From Petrimonas mucosa (lineage in GTDB: Bacteria; Bacteroidota; Bacteroidia; Bacteroidales; Dysgonomonadaceae): a DNA stretch of 64,000 nucleotides. Where the stretch lies: assembly GCF_900095795.1 (NCBI RefSeq), contig NZ_LT608328.1:2721001-2785000 (forward strand), in the 5' to 3' direction. The position numbers and the translations under genes are program-made. How positions within the stretch are numbered: position 1 is the stretch's first letter; every line of letters begins with the position of its first letter. Shown here piece after piece: positions 42,119 to 51,501 of the stretch. The notes beneath the pieces are model-generated. The model had not been told where the DNA came from. It made no database searches and saw only the letters and a list, made by a program, of their open reading frames with translations.

Positions 42119-43180
42119 ATGAACAGTTTCGGAAATATCTTCAGACTCACATCATTCGGAGAATCACATGGCGAGGCCGTGGGGGGTGTTATCGACGGTT
42201 TCCCTCCGGGCATCGAACTGGATATGGAATTCATCCAAAGCGAACTCGACCGGCGTCGCCCGGGTCAGTCGCGCATCACCACGCCCAGGGTTGAACCGGA
42301 CAAGGTGGTTTTCCTTTCCGGCATCTTCGAGGGCAAGACAACCGGCACACCTATCGGATTCATGGTAAAGAACGAGAACCACCATTCGGCCGACTACAAT
42401 AACCTGAAAGATGTTTTCCGACCATCACACGCCGATTTTACCTATTTCCAGAAATATGGCATCCGTGATCACCGGGGCGGCGGCCGATCTTCGGCACGCG
42501 AAACCATTGCCCGGGTAGTAGCAGGGGCTCTCGCCAAATTATACCTGAAACAGATTGGAGTATCGGTGACCGCCTATACATCGCAAGTGGGTGAAATTAA
42601 ACTGGAAAACAACTACACGAAATATGACCTGAATACGATCGAAGATACGCCCGTCCGCTGTCCCGATGCCCAGAAGGCAAACGAGATGATCAGTCTAATC
42701 AAGGAGGTCCAGTTCAACGGGGACACGATCGGGGGGGTGGTTACCTGTGTCATTCAGGGAGTACCGGCCGGGCTCGGCGAACCGGTTTTCGGGAAACTGC
42801 ATGCTGCCTTGGGTGCAGCCATGCTCAGCATCAATGCCGTGAAAGGGTTCGAATATGGACACGGCTTCGACGTGAGCCGCCGGGGATCTGAACTGAACGA
42901 TCCGTTCTTCAATGACAATGGTAAGGTCTCTACTCGGAGTAACTATTCAGGGGGCATCCAGGCAGGTATCTCCAACGGGCAGGACATCTACTTCCGGGTC
43001 GCCTTCAAGCCTGTCTCCACCATCCTGAAGGAGCAGCAGACCGTGGATATCCACGGAAACGAGACCACCATCAAGGCGCGCGGACGACACGATGCATGCG
43101 TCCTGCCACGTGCCGTTCCCATTGTTGAAGCAATGGCAGCCATGGTTATCCTCGACTATTACCTCCTGGCAAGAATGTAG
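42119..43180 (+). CDS. aroC: Chorismate synthase
   Basis: The 353-aa enzyme carries the AroC signatures [28 protein letters not shown] with [14 protein letters not shown], and a C-terminal [13 protein letters not shown]. It converts EPSP to chorismate with reduced FMN in the shikimate pathway. Length and motifs are normal. Confidence 0.97.
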   Translation: MNSFGNIFRLTSFGESHGEAVGGVIDGFPPGIELDMEFIQSELDRRRPGQSRITTPRVEPDKVVFLSGIFEGKTTGTPIGFMVKNENHHSADYNNLKDVFRPSHADFTYFQKYGIRDHRGGGRSSARETIARVVAGALAKLYLKQIGVSVTAYTSQVGEIKLENNYTKYDLNTIEDTPVRCPDAQKANEMISLIKEVQFNGDTIGGVVTCVIQGVPAGLGEPVFGKLHAALGAAMLSINAVKGFEYGHGFDVSRRGSELNDPFFNDNGKVSTRSNYSGGIQAGISNGQDIYFRVAFKPVSTILKEQQTVDIHGNETTIKARGRHDACVLPRAVPIVEAMAAMVILDYYLLARM

Positions 43181-43247
43181 CCACCCAACGTACTTTCGAA
43201 AACAACGCCGGTCAGTTGGACGGGAATGCAAAATCAGCAACCTTCCA

Positions 43248-43278
43248 TTTGGCTTAACAAAGATTTTTTGCATCTTTG
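43248..43278 (+). promoter_or_regulatory. Promoter of the truncated ECF sigma gene
   Basis: TTTG (43248-43251), a 19-bp spacer, then CATCTTTG (43271-43278), one mismatch from the Bacteroidota consensus. It lies 107-110 nt upstream of the probable sigma start, so the promoter of the disrupted operon survives. Confidence 0.6.
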
Positions 43279-43384
43279 CAGATAATTTCACAAAGCACGA
43301 CACAGATAATCAGGTTATACCAACCGATATGTGGCGAGGAAACTATCTTTTGGGGAGGTTGGAACATTAGATACCCTACCGTTA

Positions 43385-43576
43385 ATGATGAATACAGATT
43401 TGATTTGGAAGAAATTTATCGATGAAAAGGACGATCTCTCTTTCTCCATTGTATACGATACCTATGTAGAGGTATTGTATGCCTATGGAATCCACCTGGG
43501 TTTCCGTGACGAACTGTGTAAAGATGCCATTCAGGACGTTTTCTACAACATATTTATTAACGTGAGTTCGGGATAA
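43385..43576 (+). pseudogene. N-terminal fragment of an ECF sigma factor, truncated by IS982
   Basis: From ATG 43385 (or 43388) the frame encodes about 58 residues of sigma-70 region 2: WKKFIDEKDDLSFSIVYDTY, LYAYGIHLGF and the helix DAIQDVFYNIF that binds the -10 element. The last four codons and the stop come from the IS982 terminal repeat. Region 4 is missing, so no functional sigma is made. In Bacteroidota such genes usually precede FecR-type anti-sigma and SusC/SusD genes. Confidence 0.85.
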
Positions 43577-44592
43577 CATATTATCCCCAAATGGTTAATT
43601 GACTTGACTTTTCCACTTCAAGTTTGATTGAAGGCTTTTTGGGAAAGAAACAATATGCCACCAATGCAGCAATTATGTTCATGATGAAATTATGTGTGGA
43701 ACGATGCCTTGAATGTTCTATCTGGCAGATATTCTTCAGTTCATCATTGATGGACTCAATTACAGATCTTTTGCGTAAGAGAATCTTGTCGCGGAATGAC
43801 ATCAGGGAATTTTTCATATTTGAGCGTATACCGGTCACTAAATGAACTCCCTGGTCAAACAGCATCTCGAAGAGCTTTGTGCTGATGTAACCCTTGTCTG
43901 CATATAGTTTACCGAAAAGATCTTTGGTAAGAACATTGATTACGTCAGGGTTTCTATCGTCGACATTGCCTTTTGTGAGAGAGAAATTCAGCAATTCACC
44001 CTTTTCATTACAGACCAGATGAAGCTTGAATCCAAAAAACCAGCCCATCGTACTTTTCCCTCTTTGTGCCAGATCCCTGAATACTTTATTCGAGTGGATA
44101 CGCTTGTTATGACATACTTTGATTGGAGTGCTATCCACATATGTAATGCCTGTGCATTCACCAAATCCAAAGAGTTTGAGCAACAGCATGAAAGGTACAA
44201 TCACCCTGGGTTGCAACTCGACAAAACGGTTGTAGGAAACGGCATTTGGAAAATAGCTCTTCATGTGCTTGCAAATATAAAACAGGTAATAATTCTTGAA
44301 ATTATGAAAGGTTCCACAGTGGAAGCAGACCATCACGGCAATAATCTCGCTCTGAGACATTTGCGTTTTCCTGTTTCTCCTTTTCGTTATGTCACCTGCT
44401 TGAAGTTGGTGATTCCGGATTTCATTCTCATATTCTGCACAAAAATCGTCGGCAATACAAAATATTTCAATAACTTTGTCTGTTGTGATCATAGGGTTGA
44501 TGTTTGTTATTTGTTTGATTATCAGCTATAAATATACAAATAATCTCCCTATATCACAACTTTTTTTATGATTTTCTTATCCCGAACTCACG
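43561..44592 (-). mobile_element. IS982-family insertion sequence
   Basis: The 1032-bp element is bounded by perfect 16-bp inverted repeats (CGTGAGTTCGGGATAA at 43561 and its complement ending at 44592). The symmetry extends 6 bp further on each side (TATTAA), so the exact outer limit is uncertain. One complete transposase gene is on the minus strand. TTAA borders both ends, but the two flanks come from different genes, so this is not a simple insertion into one target. Confidence 0.88.
43581..44492 (-). CDS. IS982-family transposase
   Basis: The 303-aa protein shows the IS982 type DDE domain: YVDSTPIKVCHNKRI (first Asp), MGWFFGFKLHLVCNEKGE, LYADKGYIS and ESINDELKNICQIEHSRHRS near the C-terminus. 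It is full length. Lower GC content than the surrounding genes supports foreign origin. Confidence 0.93.
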   Translation of the reverse strand: MITTDKVIEIFCIADDFCAEYENEIRNHQLQAGDITKRRNRKTQMSQSEIIAVMVCFHCGTFHNFKNYYLFYICKHMKSYFPNAVSYNRFVELQPRVIVPFMLLLKLFGFGECTGITYVDSTPIKVCHNKRIHSNKVFRDLAQRGKSTMGWFFGFKLHLVCNEKGELLNFSLTKGNVDDRNPDVINVLTKDLFGKLYADKGYISTKLFEMLFDQGVHLVTGIRSNMKNSLMSFRDKILLRKRSVIESINDELKNICQIEHSRHRSTHNFIMNIIAALVAYCFFPKKPSIKLEVEKSSQLTIWG

Positions 44593-45618
44593 TTAATATA
44601 CTGGAATCAACGAACCGATTCCATCGTGATCAATGTTAACCGCACTCAAAGCGGACGCTTGCCGATGACCTATCAATTAGACGATCTAAGGGAAGGAAAT
44701 TATATTTTCGAATTCATCACCCGTGATAATGACGGACATTTTTCCCTTCCAAAAGAGGTTATTGTACTCGTATATGGCGAATTTTACAGAGAGTCATTAA
44801 GAAACAGAAAAATCTCCAGTATTGATCACAGGGATGACGGGACCATGCTGGTTCATTGGGAACCTATCTCCAGCATTGCCATTAAATATGTTACCATAAC
44901 ATATGAGAGCAATGGAGTAGAACAGAGTGTGAGAGTAGAAAACAGTGACAATGAAACAGTATTGACAGGTCTGGATTCAGGAGATGTAATTCGTGTATCT
45001 ACCACATATTTTCCCGAAAATTCATTGGATGAGATGCAAGCTCCCTTTAGTGAATATACCATGCCAAAATTTGAGAGAGAGATCAATAAAGCCAAATTCA
45101 CCACCACAGTACTGGCAGGGGATAATACCACCAATACCAACGGAAGGGACCTCTCGAAGATATGGGATGGAACTACAGCAAATCCAGGCATATTGCATAC
45201 GGTTGATAATGATCCGAATTTCAACTTTCCGCATCATTTCACCTTCGATATGAATGTGTTGGCTGAAGTCAGCCGTTTCAGGATCTGGCCGAGGACAGAT
45301 GTTGGTCCTTTCAATGGTCACAGTCCCAGATTTTTTGAGATCTGGGGCACAGATGAGTTGAAAAGGTCTGCCGATGATGCAAGTTACTGGACGACGGATG
45401 AGTGGAAAGCGGACTGGAAGTTGATGGGTGATCATGAAATTGTGAAACCCTCTTCAACTTCTGATCAGACTAAAGCATGGAATGAGGGATGGGAATTTCC
45501 GGTTAACGAATCAGTCGGTGATGTCAGGTACATTCGTTTAGTTATAAAAAGCCCCAACTGGCAAGGTTCAAATTGTGTGAATTTGGGCGAAATAACGCTA
45601 TGGGGTGATGATTTGTAA
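44593..45618 (+). pseudogene. C-terminal part of a DUF4998/DUF5000 lipoprotein, 5' end lost
   Basis: Just outside the IS982 repeat the frame reads LIYWNQRTDSIVINVNRT, which is the interior of a DUF4998 domain (xIYWN..TDS), not a protein start; a GTG at 44626 is only an internal codon. Fibronectin-like repeats follow (EGNYIFEFITRDNDGH; MLVHWEPIS), then a DUF5000-type F5/8C-like sugar-binding domain from about residue 160 (SKIWDG..., PHHFTFDMN, RYIRLVIKSPNWQG, NLGEITLWGD). Such surface lipoproteins are encoded downstream of SusD. About 60-80 N-terminal residues including the lipobox are missing. Confidence 0.85.
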
Positions 45619-45644
45619 ATAGGCATCTTTTTTTTACAGGTAGT

Positions 45645-45680
45645 GTGGCTCCGGCAACCCATTCGGGTAACCGGGGCCAC
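45645..45680. terminator. Hairpin between convergent DUF4998 remnant and parC
   Basis: GTGGCTCCGG (45645-45654) pairs with CCGGGGCCAC (45671-45680) with one mismatch, and ACCC/GGGT adds an inner stem. U-runs are weak on both sides, so termination efficiency is uncertain. Confidence 0.45.
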
Positions 45681-45695
45681 TCCTTTAATCTGGTA

Positions 45696-48413
45696 TCATA
45701 CTCCGTCAAAAAGGCTCATCTGCCCGGTAATCTCGTCGAGCAGGTCGGCCTCGTTGATGGTGAGCGGCTCTTCCGCCTCAATCTCCACCTTCGACGGCTT
45801 ATCGCTCTCAGGGGTCTCCGGCTCCGGAAAACGTGTCGGTTCCAACTCCTTCACCTCGCTCACCTCGTAATTGGAGATCCGCTTACCCTTGGCCTTATAG
45901 CTTTTGACACCGATAAACGACTCCACATCGATCTCCAGCGGTTCACGGAAAGCATCACCGCCACCAAAGATCGCTTCCACACGCGGGAAGACCGTATCGG
46001 TCAGCAAGAAGAGTCTTGAAGCCGGATTTTCGCCCAGGAAATTGGCTACCTTGTCGGTAGCATCCAGCGTGAAGCGTTTCAAATAGGCATACCCCTGGTC
46101 GGCATCAAAAAGAGCGGCAGACCATATCTTCTGTTCATCGTACTTCTCGATGCGGAGATAACCGGGTTCAAAATGGTTGCTCAGATCAAAATTACAGGTA
46201 TAGAAGTCGCCGTTTCGGTTAACCACCAGTATCCGGTCGGAGCCCAGAAACTCTCCCAGGTATATACCCTCTTCATCATAATTGAGCCGCAGCACGTCGG
46301 GGTCGAACCAGACCTTACGCCCACCCAATGTTGAAAGTCCCTTCTGCTTGAGCATGATGCGGTGCACATCGGCTTTTGTAAGGATATTTCCCATCGCTCC
46401 CCTACCCTTGATGGCTATCTCGCTGAAATCTTTCTCAAACTGCAAGATCCGCTGACGGGGCTTGGGTTTGAGAATCACACGCACCGTCTCGGCTTCGCCG
46501 TTGGGATTGGCACTGAAGTAGAGGATACGTGAACCCGGGTTACCCTTCGTCAGGTCATAATCCTTGTCCCGGGTAACTCCGGTTACCGGGAAACGTTTAA
46601 TATAGTTGGGGCCGTTTTTCCCATCACGGTAAACCACGTTGTAGATGGTTCTGTTATCGTTCTTCTTGAAGACGTTGGCATAGAGAATCCCTTTCCCTAC
46701 GAACATCTTGTCGCTCACCTTCACCACCTTGTACTTTCCATCCTTGAAGAAGACGATAATATCGTCGATATCGGAACAGTTGCAGACGAACTCATCCTTC
46801 TTAAGTCCGGTCCCTATAAATCCCTCTTCGCGGTTGATATACAACTTCTCGTTTGCCTCGGCAACCTTAACAGCCTCGATATTTTCAAAACTCCGGATCT
46901 CGGTACGTCTCGGATAGTTCTTGCCATACTTCTCCTTCAGCATCAGGTACCAGGCGATGGTATAGTCGGTCAGGTTGTTCAGGTTGTGGTCGATCTCTTC
47001 AATTTCACTCCGGAAACGGGCAATATTCTCCTCAGCCTTGTCGGAATTGAATTTCAGGATACGTGCCATCTTTATCTCCATCAACTTCAGGATATCTTCC
47101 GGAGTTATTTCACGGACGAATGATGGTTTATACCGCTCCAATCTTTTATCGATATGGGAGATGGCCTTCTCCATGTCCGGAGCATTTTCAAACTCCTTGT
47201 CCTTGTAGATGCGTTCTTCAATAAATATCTTCTCCAGTGAAGCAAAAAGGAGTGCCTCCTGTTTCTCCTGCTTGTCGATCTCCAGCTCCTGCCGGAGCAG
47301 CTCCCTTGTACGGTCGGTTGAGATCCGGAGCACATCGCTGACCGTAAGAAAATGGGGCTTGTCACCGTCAATGATGCAGCAATTGGGAGAGATGCTGATC
47401 TCACAATCGGTAAAGGCGTATAGGGCGTCGATGGTCCTGTCGGATGAAACACCGGGTGCCAGCTGTACATGGATCTCCACATTTTCAGCCGTGATATCAT
47501 CCACTTTCTTGATCTTGATCTTCCCCCGGTCATTCGCCTTGATGATCGAATCCACGACGGAAGCCGTTGTTCTTCCATAGGGCAGACTGGTAATGACCAA
47601 CGTCTTGTTATCCAGCTTTTTTATTGCAGCCCTGACCTTCACCGATCCGCCCCGCTCTCCATCGTTGTACTTTTCAACGTCGATATAGCCACCGGTTTGA
47701 AAATCGGGATAGAGCCTGAAACTTTTCCCTTGCAAGTATGCAACGGCGGCATCACACAGTTCATTGAAGTTGTGCGGCAATATTTTCGAGGTCAACCCCA
47801 CGGCAATACCCTCAGTACCTTGTGCCAACAGTAGCGGGAACTTGGCCGGGAGTGCTATGGGCTCCTTGTTTCTACCGTCGTAGGATGGTTTCCACTCGGT
47901 GGTTTTGGGATTAAAGAGCACCTCGAGCGCAAATTTGGTCAGCCTCGCCTCAATATACCTGGGTGCGGCCGCCCCGTCACCGGTGTGTACATTTCCCCAG
48001 TTACCCTGGCAATCGATCAGCAGATCCTTCTGCCCGAGCTGAACGAGAGCATCGCCGATGGAAGCATCCCCGTGAGGGTGGAATTGCATCGTAAAGCCGA
48101 TAATATTGGCAACCTTGTTGTATCTCCCGTCATCCATCCGCTTCATGGCATGCAGGATGCGTCGCTGCACCGGCTTCAGACCGTCAACCACATTCGGAAC
48201 CGCACGCTCCAGAATCACATATGAAGCGTAATCCAGAAACCAGTCCTGATACATTTTACTCAGGTTCATGGGCGAGTCTTCAGATAACCGTGTAATAATC
48301 TTCGGGTTGGAGTGTTGCGATGAACCGGTGAGAACGATATCCTCCTCCTCTACCGGATTCAATTGCATATCTTTTTCTTCAAATTCTTCTTCGTTGTGAT
48401 CTTTTGACGACAT
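45696..48413 (-). CDS. parC: DNA topoisomerase IV subunit A
   Basis: The 905-aa protein is a type IIA topoisomerase A subunit: NVVDGLKPVQRRIL, FHPHGDASIGDALV (quinolone-resistance region) and AAAPRYIEARLT with the DNA-linking Tyr153. The C-terminal half contains degenerate beta-pinwheel blades. With ParE it decatenates daughter chromosomes. An acidic N-terminal extension of about 45 residues precedes the core. The very end is an acidic tail closing with QMSLFDGV (residues 898-905), which matches the sliding-clamp-binding pattern QxxLF. GyrA versus ParC is decided on the absence of GyrA-type C-terminal box motifs, so the symbol is likely but not certain. Confidence 0.9.
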   Translation of the reverse strand: MSSKDHNEEEFEEKDMQLNPVEEEDIVLTGSSQHSNPKIITRLSEDSPMNLSKMYQDWFLDYASYVILERAVPNVVDGLKPVQRRILHAMKRMDDGRYNKVANIIGFTMQFHPHGDASIGDALVQLGQKDLLIDCQGNWGNVHTGDGAAAPRYIEARLTKFALEVLFNPKTTEWKPSYDGRNKEPIALPAKFPLLLAQGTEGIAVGLTSKILPHNFNELCDAAVAYLQGKSFRLYPDFQTGGYIDVEKYNDGERGGSVKVRAAIKKLDNKTLVITSLPYGRTTASVVDSIIKANDRGKIKIKKVDDITAENVEIHVQLAPGVSSDRTIDALYAFTDCEISISPNCCIIDGDKPHFLTVSDVLRISTDRTRELLRQELEIDKQEKQEALLFASLEKIFIEERIYKDKEFENAPDMEKAISHIDKRLERYKPSFVREITPEDILKLMEIKMARILKFNSDKAEENIARFRSEIEEIDHNLNNLTDYTIAWYLMLKEKYGKNYPRRTEIRSFENIEAVKVAEANEKLYINREEGFIGTGLKKDEFVCNCSDIDDIIVFFKDGKYKVVKVSDKMFVGKGILYANVFKKNDNRTIYNVVYRDGKNGPNYIKRFPVTGVTRDKDYDLTKGNPGSRILYFSANPNGEAETVRVILKPKPRQRILQFEKDFSEIAIKGRGAMGNILTKADVHRIMLKQKGLSTLGGRKVWFDPDVLRLNYDEEGIYLGEFLGSDRILVVNRNGDFYTCNFDLSNHFEPGYLRIEKYDEQKIWSAALFDADQGYAYLKRFTLDATDKVANFLGENPASRLFLLTDTVFPRVEAIFGGGDAFREPLEIDVESFIGVKSYKAKGKRISNYEVSEVKELEPTRFPEPETPESDKPSKVEIEAEEPLTINEADLLDEITGQMSLFDGV

Positions 48414-48439
48414 ATACTGTTTTAGGTTGAAAAAACACC

Positions 48440-48471
48440 CAAAGTTACCTTTTTTTTGCGTGATCTACAAA
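48440..48471 (-). promoter_or_regulatory. Promoter of parC
   Basis: On the minus strand TTTG (48471-48468), a 20-bp spacer and TAACTTTG (48447-48440) match the Bacteroidota consensus exactly. The start codon is 27 nt downstream of the -7 box. Confidence 0.8.
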
Positions 48472-48622
48472 CGAAAAAAGGGAGGCTTGCCGCAGCATAT
48501 AAAAATATCGGATCTCGGGTTAAACTACTTCAGCAAAAAAATGTTTATTAATAGAAACCATTCTGTTAAATTTAACGGCACAAAAAAGCAATTAAAAGCA
48601 AAATTTCTTCAAAACAACAACT

Positions 48623-49531
48623 ATGGAACTTAAAAGAACAGATCGACCAATGAAATTCTCCTTTGTGATGATCGTCACTCTCATTTTTCTGCAGGCATGC
48701 GGAAGCGTCCCGTTTACGGGTAGAAGCCAGTTAAGCCTGGTTTCCAACGAACAGGTGGTAGCGCTGAGTCTGCAGCAGTACCAAGACTTTATGCGCTCGG
48801 CTCCTGTCGAGAGGAACACAACCAATGCCCAGATGGTTCAAAGAGTGGGATCACGGGTGGCCAATGCCGTGGAAACCTTCTACAGAAACAATGGTTACGA
48901 ATCTGAATTGCAGTATTACCAGTGGGAATTCAATCTGGTGAAGGATAACAGCGTTAATGCATTTGCCATGCCTGGCGGCAAGATTGTCATCTACAGCGGG
49001 CTTCTGCCGGTGACACAGACAGAGGAGGCATTGGCCGTAGTGGTCGGACATGAGATTGCCCACGTCATTGCTCGCCATGCCCAGGAAAGGGTTAGTCAAC
49101 AGATGGCACTGGAATATGGAGGTGCCATTGCCGGTAGCTTGCTGGGTAGTTCGGTGGGCGGTCAGATCGGACAGCAGGTGTTCGGGCTCGGCGCACAATA
49201 TGGCGTAATGCTGCCATACGCACGCAAACAGGAGTACGAGGCCGATGAGATCGGTCTTATCGTCATGGCTATGGCGGGATATGATCCCCGGGCAGCCATC
49301 CCGTTCTGGACAAGAATGGCACAAAGCTCCCAGGGCACTGTTCCCGAATTTCTCAGCACCCACCCAACGGATGAAAAACGGATCGCCAGGTTAGAGCAAA
49401 TCATGCCCAATATCCTGCAATACTATAAAGGAAGCGGCATTCAGAACACCACAAACCAACCCATCAAAACCCAAACCTCGGTTCCTGCAAAAACAGAAGA
49501 GCCTAAAACCTCCAAAGAGTGGACATTTTAG
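48623..49531 (+). CDS. M48-family metalloprotease, lipoprotein
   Basis: The 302-aa product is a periplasmic M48 (BepA/LoiP-like) peptidase: lipobox LQACGS, MPGGKIVIYSGLL, the zinc motif HEIAH (His143, Glu144, His147) and the third ligand region ARKQEYEADEIG. A STHPTDEKRI segment closes the domain. The ATG at 48650 (MKFSFVMIV) gives a tighter signal peptide and may be the real start. The family handles outer-membrane protein quality control. Its natural terminator region is now separated from it by the group II intron. Confidence 0.9.
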   Translation: MELKRTDRPMKFSFVMIVTLIFLQACGSVPFTGRSQLSLVSNEQVVALSLQQYQDFMRSAPVERNTTNAQMVQRVGSRVANAVETFYRNNGYESELQYYQWEFNLVKDNSVNAFAMPGGKIVIYSGLLPVTQTEEALAVVVGHEIAHVIARHAQERVSQQMALEYGGAIAGSLLGSSVGGQIGQQVFGLGAQYGVMLPYARKQEYEADEIGLIVMAMAGYDPRAAIPFWTRMAQSSQGTVPEFLSTHPTDEKRIARLEQIMPNILQYYKGSGIQNTTNQPIKTQTSVPAKTEEPKTSKEWTF

Positions 49532-49601
49532 CATTTCGACACACCATAATCGAGTAGGATGCAAAGATAGGTAATTACTCCTAACTCTGCTATCCTCTCA
49601 C

Positions 49602-49634
49602 ACCACCCAACGTACGTCTCTCGTATTAGGCGGT
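49602..49634 (-). ncRNA. Group II intron domain V
   Basis: The conserved 34-nt-class hairpin can be folded by eye: lower stem ACCGCC/GGGTGGT, upper stem TACG/CGTA, a GAGA-type tetraloop and a short bulge on the 3' side. It is the catalytic core of the ribozyme and lies 12 nt downstream of the maturase stop codon. Confidence 0.75.
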
Positions 49635-49645
49635 TTCTTCAATGT

Positions 49646-51040
49646 TTAACCGTAATTGGCCGTTAAACTGTAAAGTCCCGTTTTCTTGAACCATTCAAGG
49701 TTCATTCCCTCGTGTGCAGCGTGGGTCATTGACAGTCTAAACCATCCCTTAGAACTTCCCGCCGTTGTCCAGCTCCGGTTCCAAGGAACGCCCAACTTGG
49801 TCAAGAACCTGGCTATGCCCAACGCCCGTTTGCATTGTTTTAAACGATAGCATCTTAATCTACGACGAAGCCAAGCTTCAAGGTTGCGAAGACGACTTTT
49901 CATCTTTGCGTGCTTGAAGTAGTTTAGCCAGCCTCGTAGAACGGGATTTAGCTCGCTTATTAACTGATCGAAGCTAATGCCCCTGTTGCGTTTGGTAAGC
50001 GATTTTAGTTTCGCCTTGAAGCGTTGTTCGCTCTTTCGGCTTAATCCTAAACTCCCGCCTTTTAAGATAGTATGACCGAGATAATTGAGTTGATGAGGAC
50101 GGACGATATGGCTCTTTTCCTTGTTTATTCTTAATCGCATCCGATTTTCGATAAACTTGGAGAGGCTTTGCATCGATCGCTCCGCGGCTGGTTCGCTTCC
50201 GACCATTATGATAATATCATCGGCGTAGCGTACAAAGCAGTGTCCTCTCCGCTCTAACTCCTTGTCCAGTTCGTCTAAGACGATATTCGACAACAGGGGT
50301 GATAGTGGGCTGCCTTGCGGTGTCCCTTTCACCCGTTGATTGGCCATCCCCCCGATTAGCATTCCTGCTCGAAGAAATTTACCTATCAACTTAAGTACGC
50401 GCTTGTCACCAACGCGAGTACTTAACTGCCAAAGCAATCGGTCGTGATTCACCTCGTCAAAGAATTTTGCCAAGTCTATGTCGATAACCCAATCCTTTCC
50501 TTCGGCCACGTATTCGCCCGCTTTACGTAATGCTTGATGAGCGTTACGCCGTGGACGAAAACCGTAGCTGTATTCGGAGAATATAGGGTCATAACGTTTC
50601 GACAGTACTTGGCTTATCGCTTGTTGTACCAAGCGATCTTTGACCGTGGGAATACCCAGTTGGCGTTTCCCGCCATCAGGCTTCGGGATTAATACCTCTT
50701 TAACTGCCGTAACTTGGTATGTGCCTGTCATTAACTGGCGTTGAAGTTCTCGTTGGTGGCTGTTAAGCCAATCTCTAAGTTCGTCAACGGTCATCCCGTC
50801 AATGCCCGCACTTCCCCTGTTACTGATTACTTGCCGCAATGCGGCATCAAGATTCTTTAAGTCCGTTATATCACTCATTAAATCTTGGGTTAAGGCTCGT
50901 TCCTCTTTGCAACCTGACAACCACTCGTCCCGTACCAAACCGCTTCCTGAACTGAATACGTCAGTCCCCTTCACCTTTTGGCCACGCTCCCATTCGTCAA
51001 AAAGACTCATCTGTAAGTTCCCGTGTTTACCTGGGTTCAT
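49646..51040 (-). CDS. ltrA: Group II intron reverse transcriptase/maturase
   Basis: The 464-aa protein contains RT blocks (RQLGIPTVKDRLVQQA, FFDEVNHDRL, GTPQGSPLSPLLSN, YADDIIIM with Tyr272-Asp275) and the GIIM maturase domain (LNPVLRGWLNYF, LRRRLRCY). No HNH endonuclease domain follows, so it belongs to the En-minus type that uses replication forks for mobility. Residues 10-14 (QMSLF, followed by DEW) match a sliding-clamp-binding motif. The coding region is intact. The symbol is used in its generic sense. Confidence 0.93.
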   Translation of the reverse strand: MNPGKHGNLQMSLFDEWERGQKVKGTDVFSSGSGLVRDEWLSGCKEERALTQDLMSDITDLKNLDAALRQVISNRGSAGIDGMTVDELRDWLNSHQRELQRQLMTGTYQVTAVKEVLIPKPDGGKRQLGIPTVKDRLVQQAISQVLSKRYDPIFSEYSYGFRPRRNAHQALRKAGEYVAEGKDWVIDIDLAKFFDEVNHDRLLWQLSTRVGDKRVLKLIGKFLRAGMLIGGMANQRVKGTPQGSPLSPLLSNIVLDELDKELERRGHCFVRYADDIIIMVGSEPAAERSMQSLSKFIENRMRLRINKEKSHIVRPHQLNYLGHTILKGGSLGLSRKSEQRFKAKLKSLTKRNRGISFDQLISELNPVLRGWLNYFKHAKMKSRLRNLEAWLRRRLRCYRLKQCKRALGIARFLTKLGVPWNRSWTTAGSSKGWFRLSMTHAAHEGMNLEWFKKTGLYSLTANYG

Positions 51041-51443
51041 AATGGTCGTTACAATTTACAAAATAACTGCTCCTTAATTGAAAATTCAGCCCTTCCCTGT
51101 ATTGACGTTACTCAATATTTATAGCGGTACTATGGCCTCTGCTGACTTCTCTGCCCCTTTCGGGTTAGAGACCTCCTACGTTAAGTGCATTATCTTCCTG
51201 TTAATACTACTGCATTTACTACCCCGGGTTACGGACGGCTTTAGGGCGTCTGTGTTTATTGCCACATTACCCCCCGGGTAAGCCTTAGTATGCAGTTTCT
51301 GTTCGTTAGTACCAACTTTTGTTTTAGGCTTCTTTCAGGTTATACCTCGCGGTAACACCCTTGCCATCAACTAACGGTTCTCGCCAAAATAAGCCCGCTC
51401 GGGACTTTAACCCTATAGATAATGAACATGCATAGCAAACAAG
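51041..51443 (-). other. Intron 5' ribozyme domains and junction
   Basis: This stretch holds no gene on either strand. On the minus strand it carries domains I-IV of the intron, with purine-rich paired segments, ending about 30 nt from the terminator of the neighbouring gene. Confidence 0.65.
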
Positions 51444-51483
51444 AAAGCAAGCTCTCATTTTTCGTGAGAGCTTGCTTTTTTTT
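51444..51483. terminator. Strong bidirectional terminator
   Basis: AAAGCAAGCTCTCA (51444-51457) and TGAGAGCTTGCTTT (51465-51478) form a perfect 14-bp stem with a 7-nt loop, followed by a T-run to 51483. It ends the minus-strand beta-lactamase-like gene and would originally have served the plus-strand M48 gene too. Confidence 0.9.
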
Positions 51484-51501
51484 CGGAATTGCCTGCAGGA
51501 A

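Larger units (their letters stand above)
49550..51412 (-). mobile_element. Group II intron (ribozyme plus maturase gene)
   Basis: On the minus strand a structured 5' region (about 51412-51041, with CCGCGAGGTATAACCTGAAAG-like domain I sequence, shown in part) precedes the maturase gene. A domain V hairpin at 49602-49634 (CCGCCTAATACG, GAGA loop, CGTACGTTGGGTGG) and a domain VI region (about 49555-49600) follow it. Ends are approximate to about 10 nt: a 3' end near CTACTCGATT (49550) and a 5' end near GTTAAAG (51411). The intron lies in the gap between the M48 gene and the terminator shared with the beta-lactamase-like gene, so it does not interrupt a coding sequence. Confidence 0.8.

Noticed and set aside
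44019-44531. 170-aa open frame on the plus strand within the IS982 element
   Set aside because: Antisense to the transposase, no domain.
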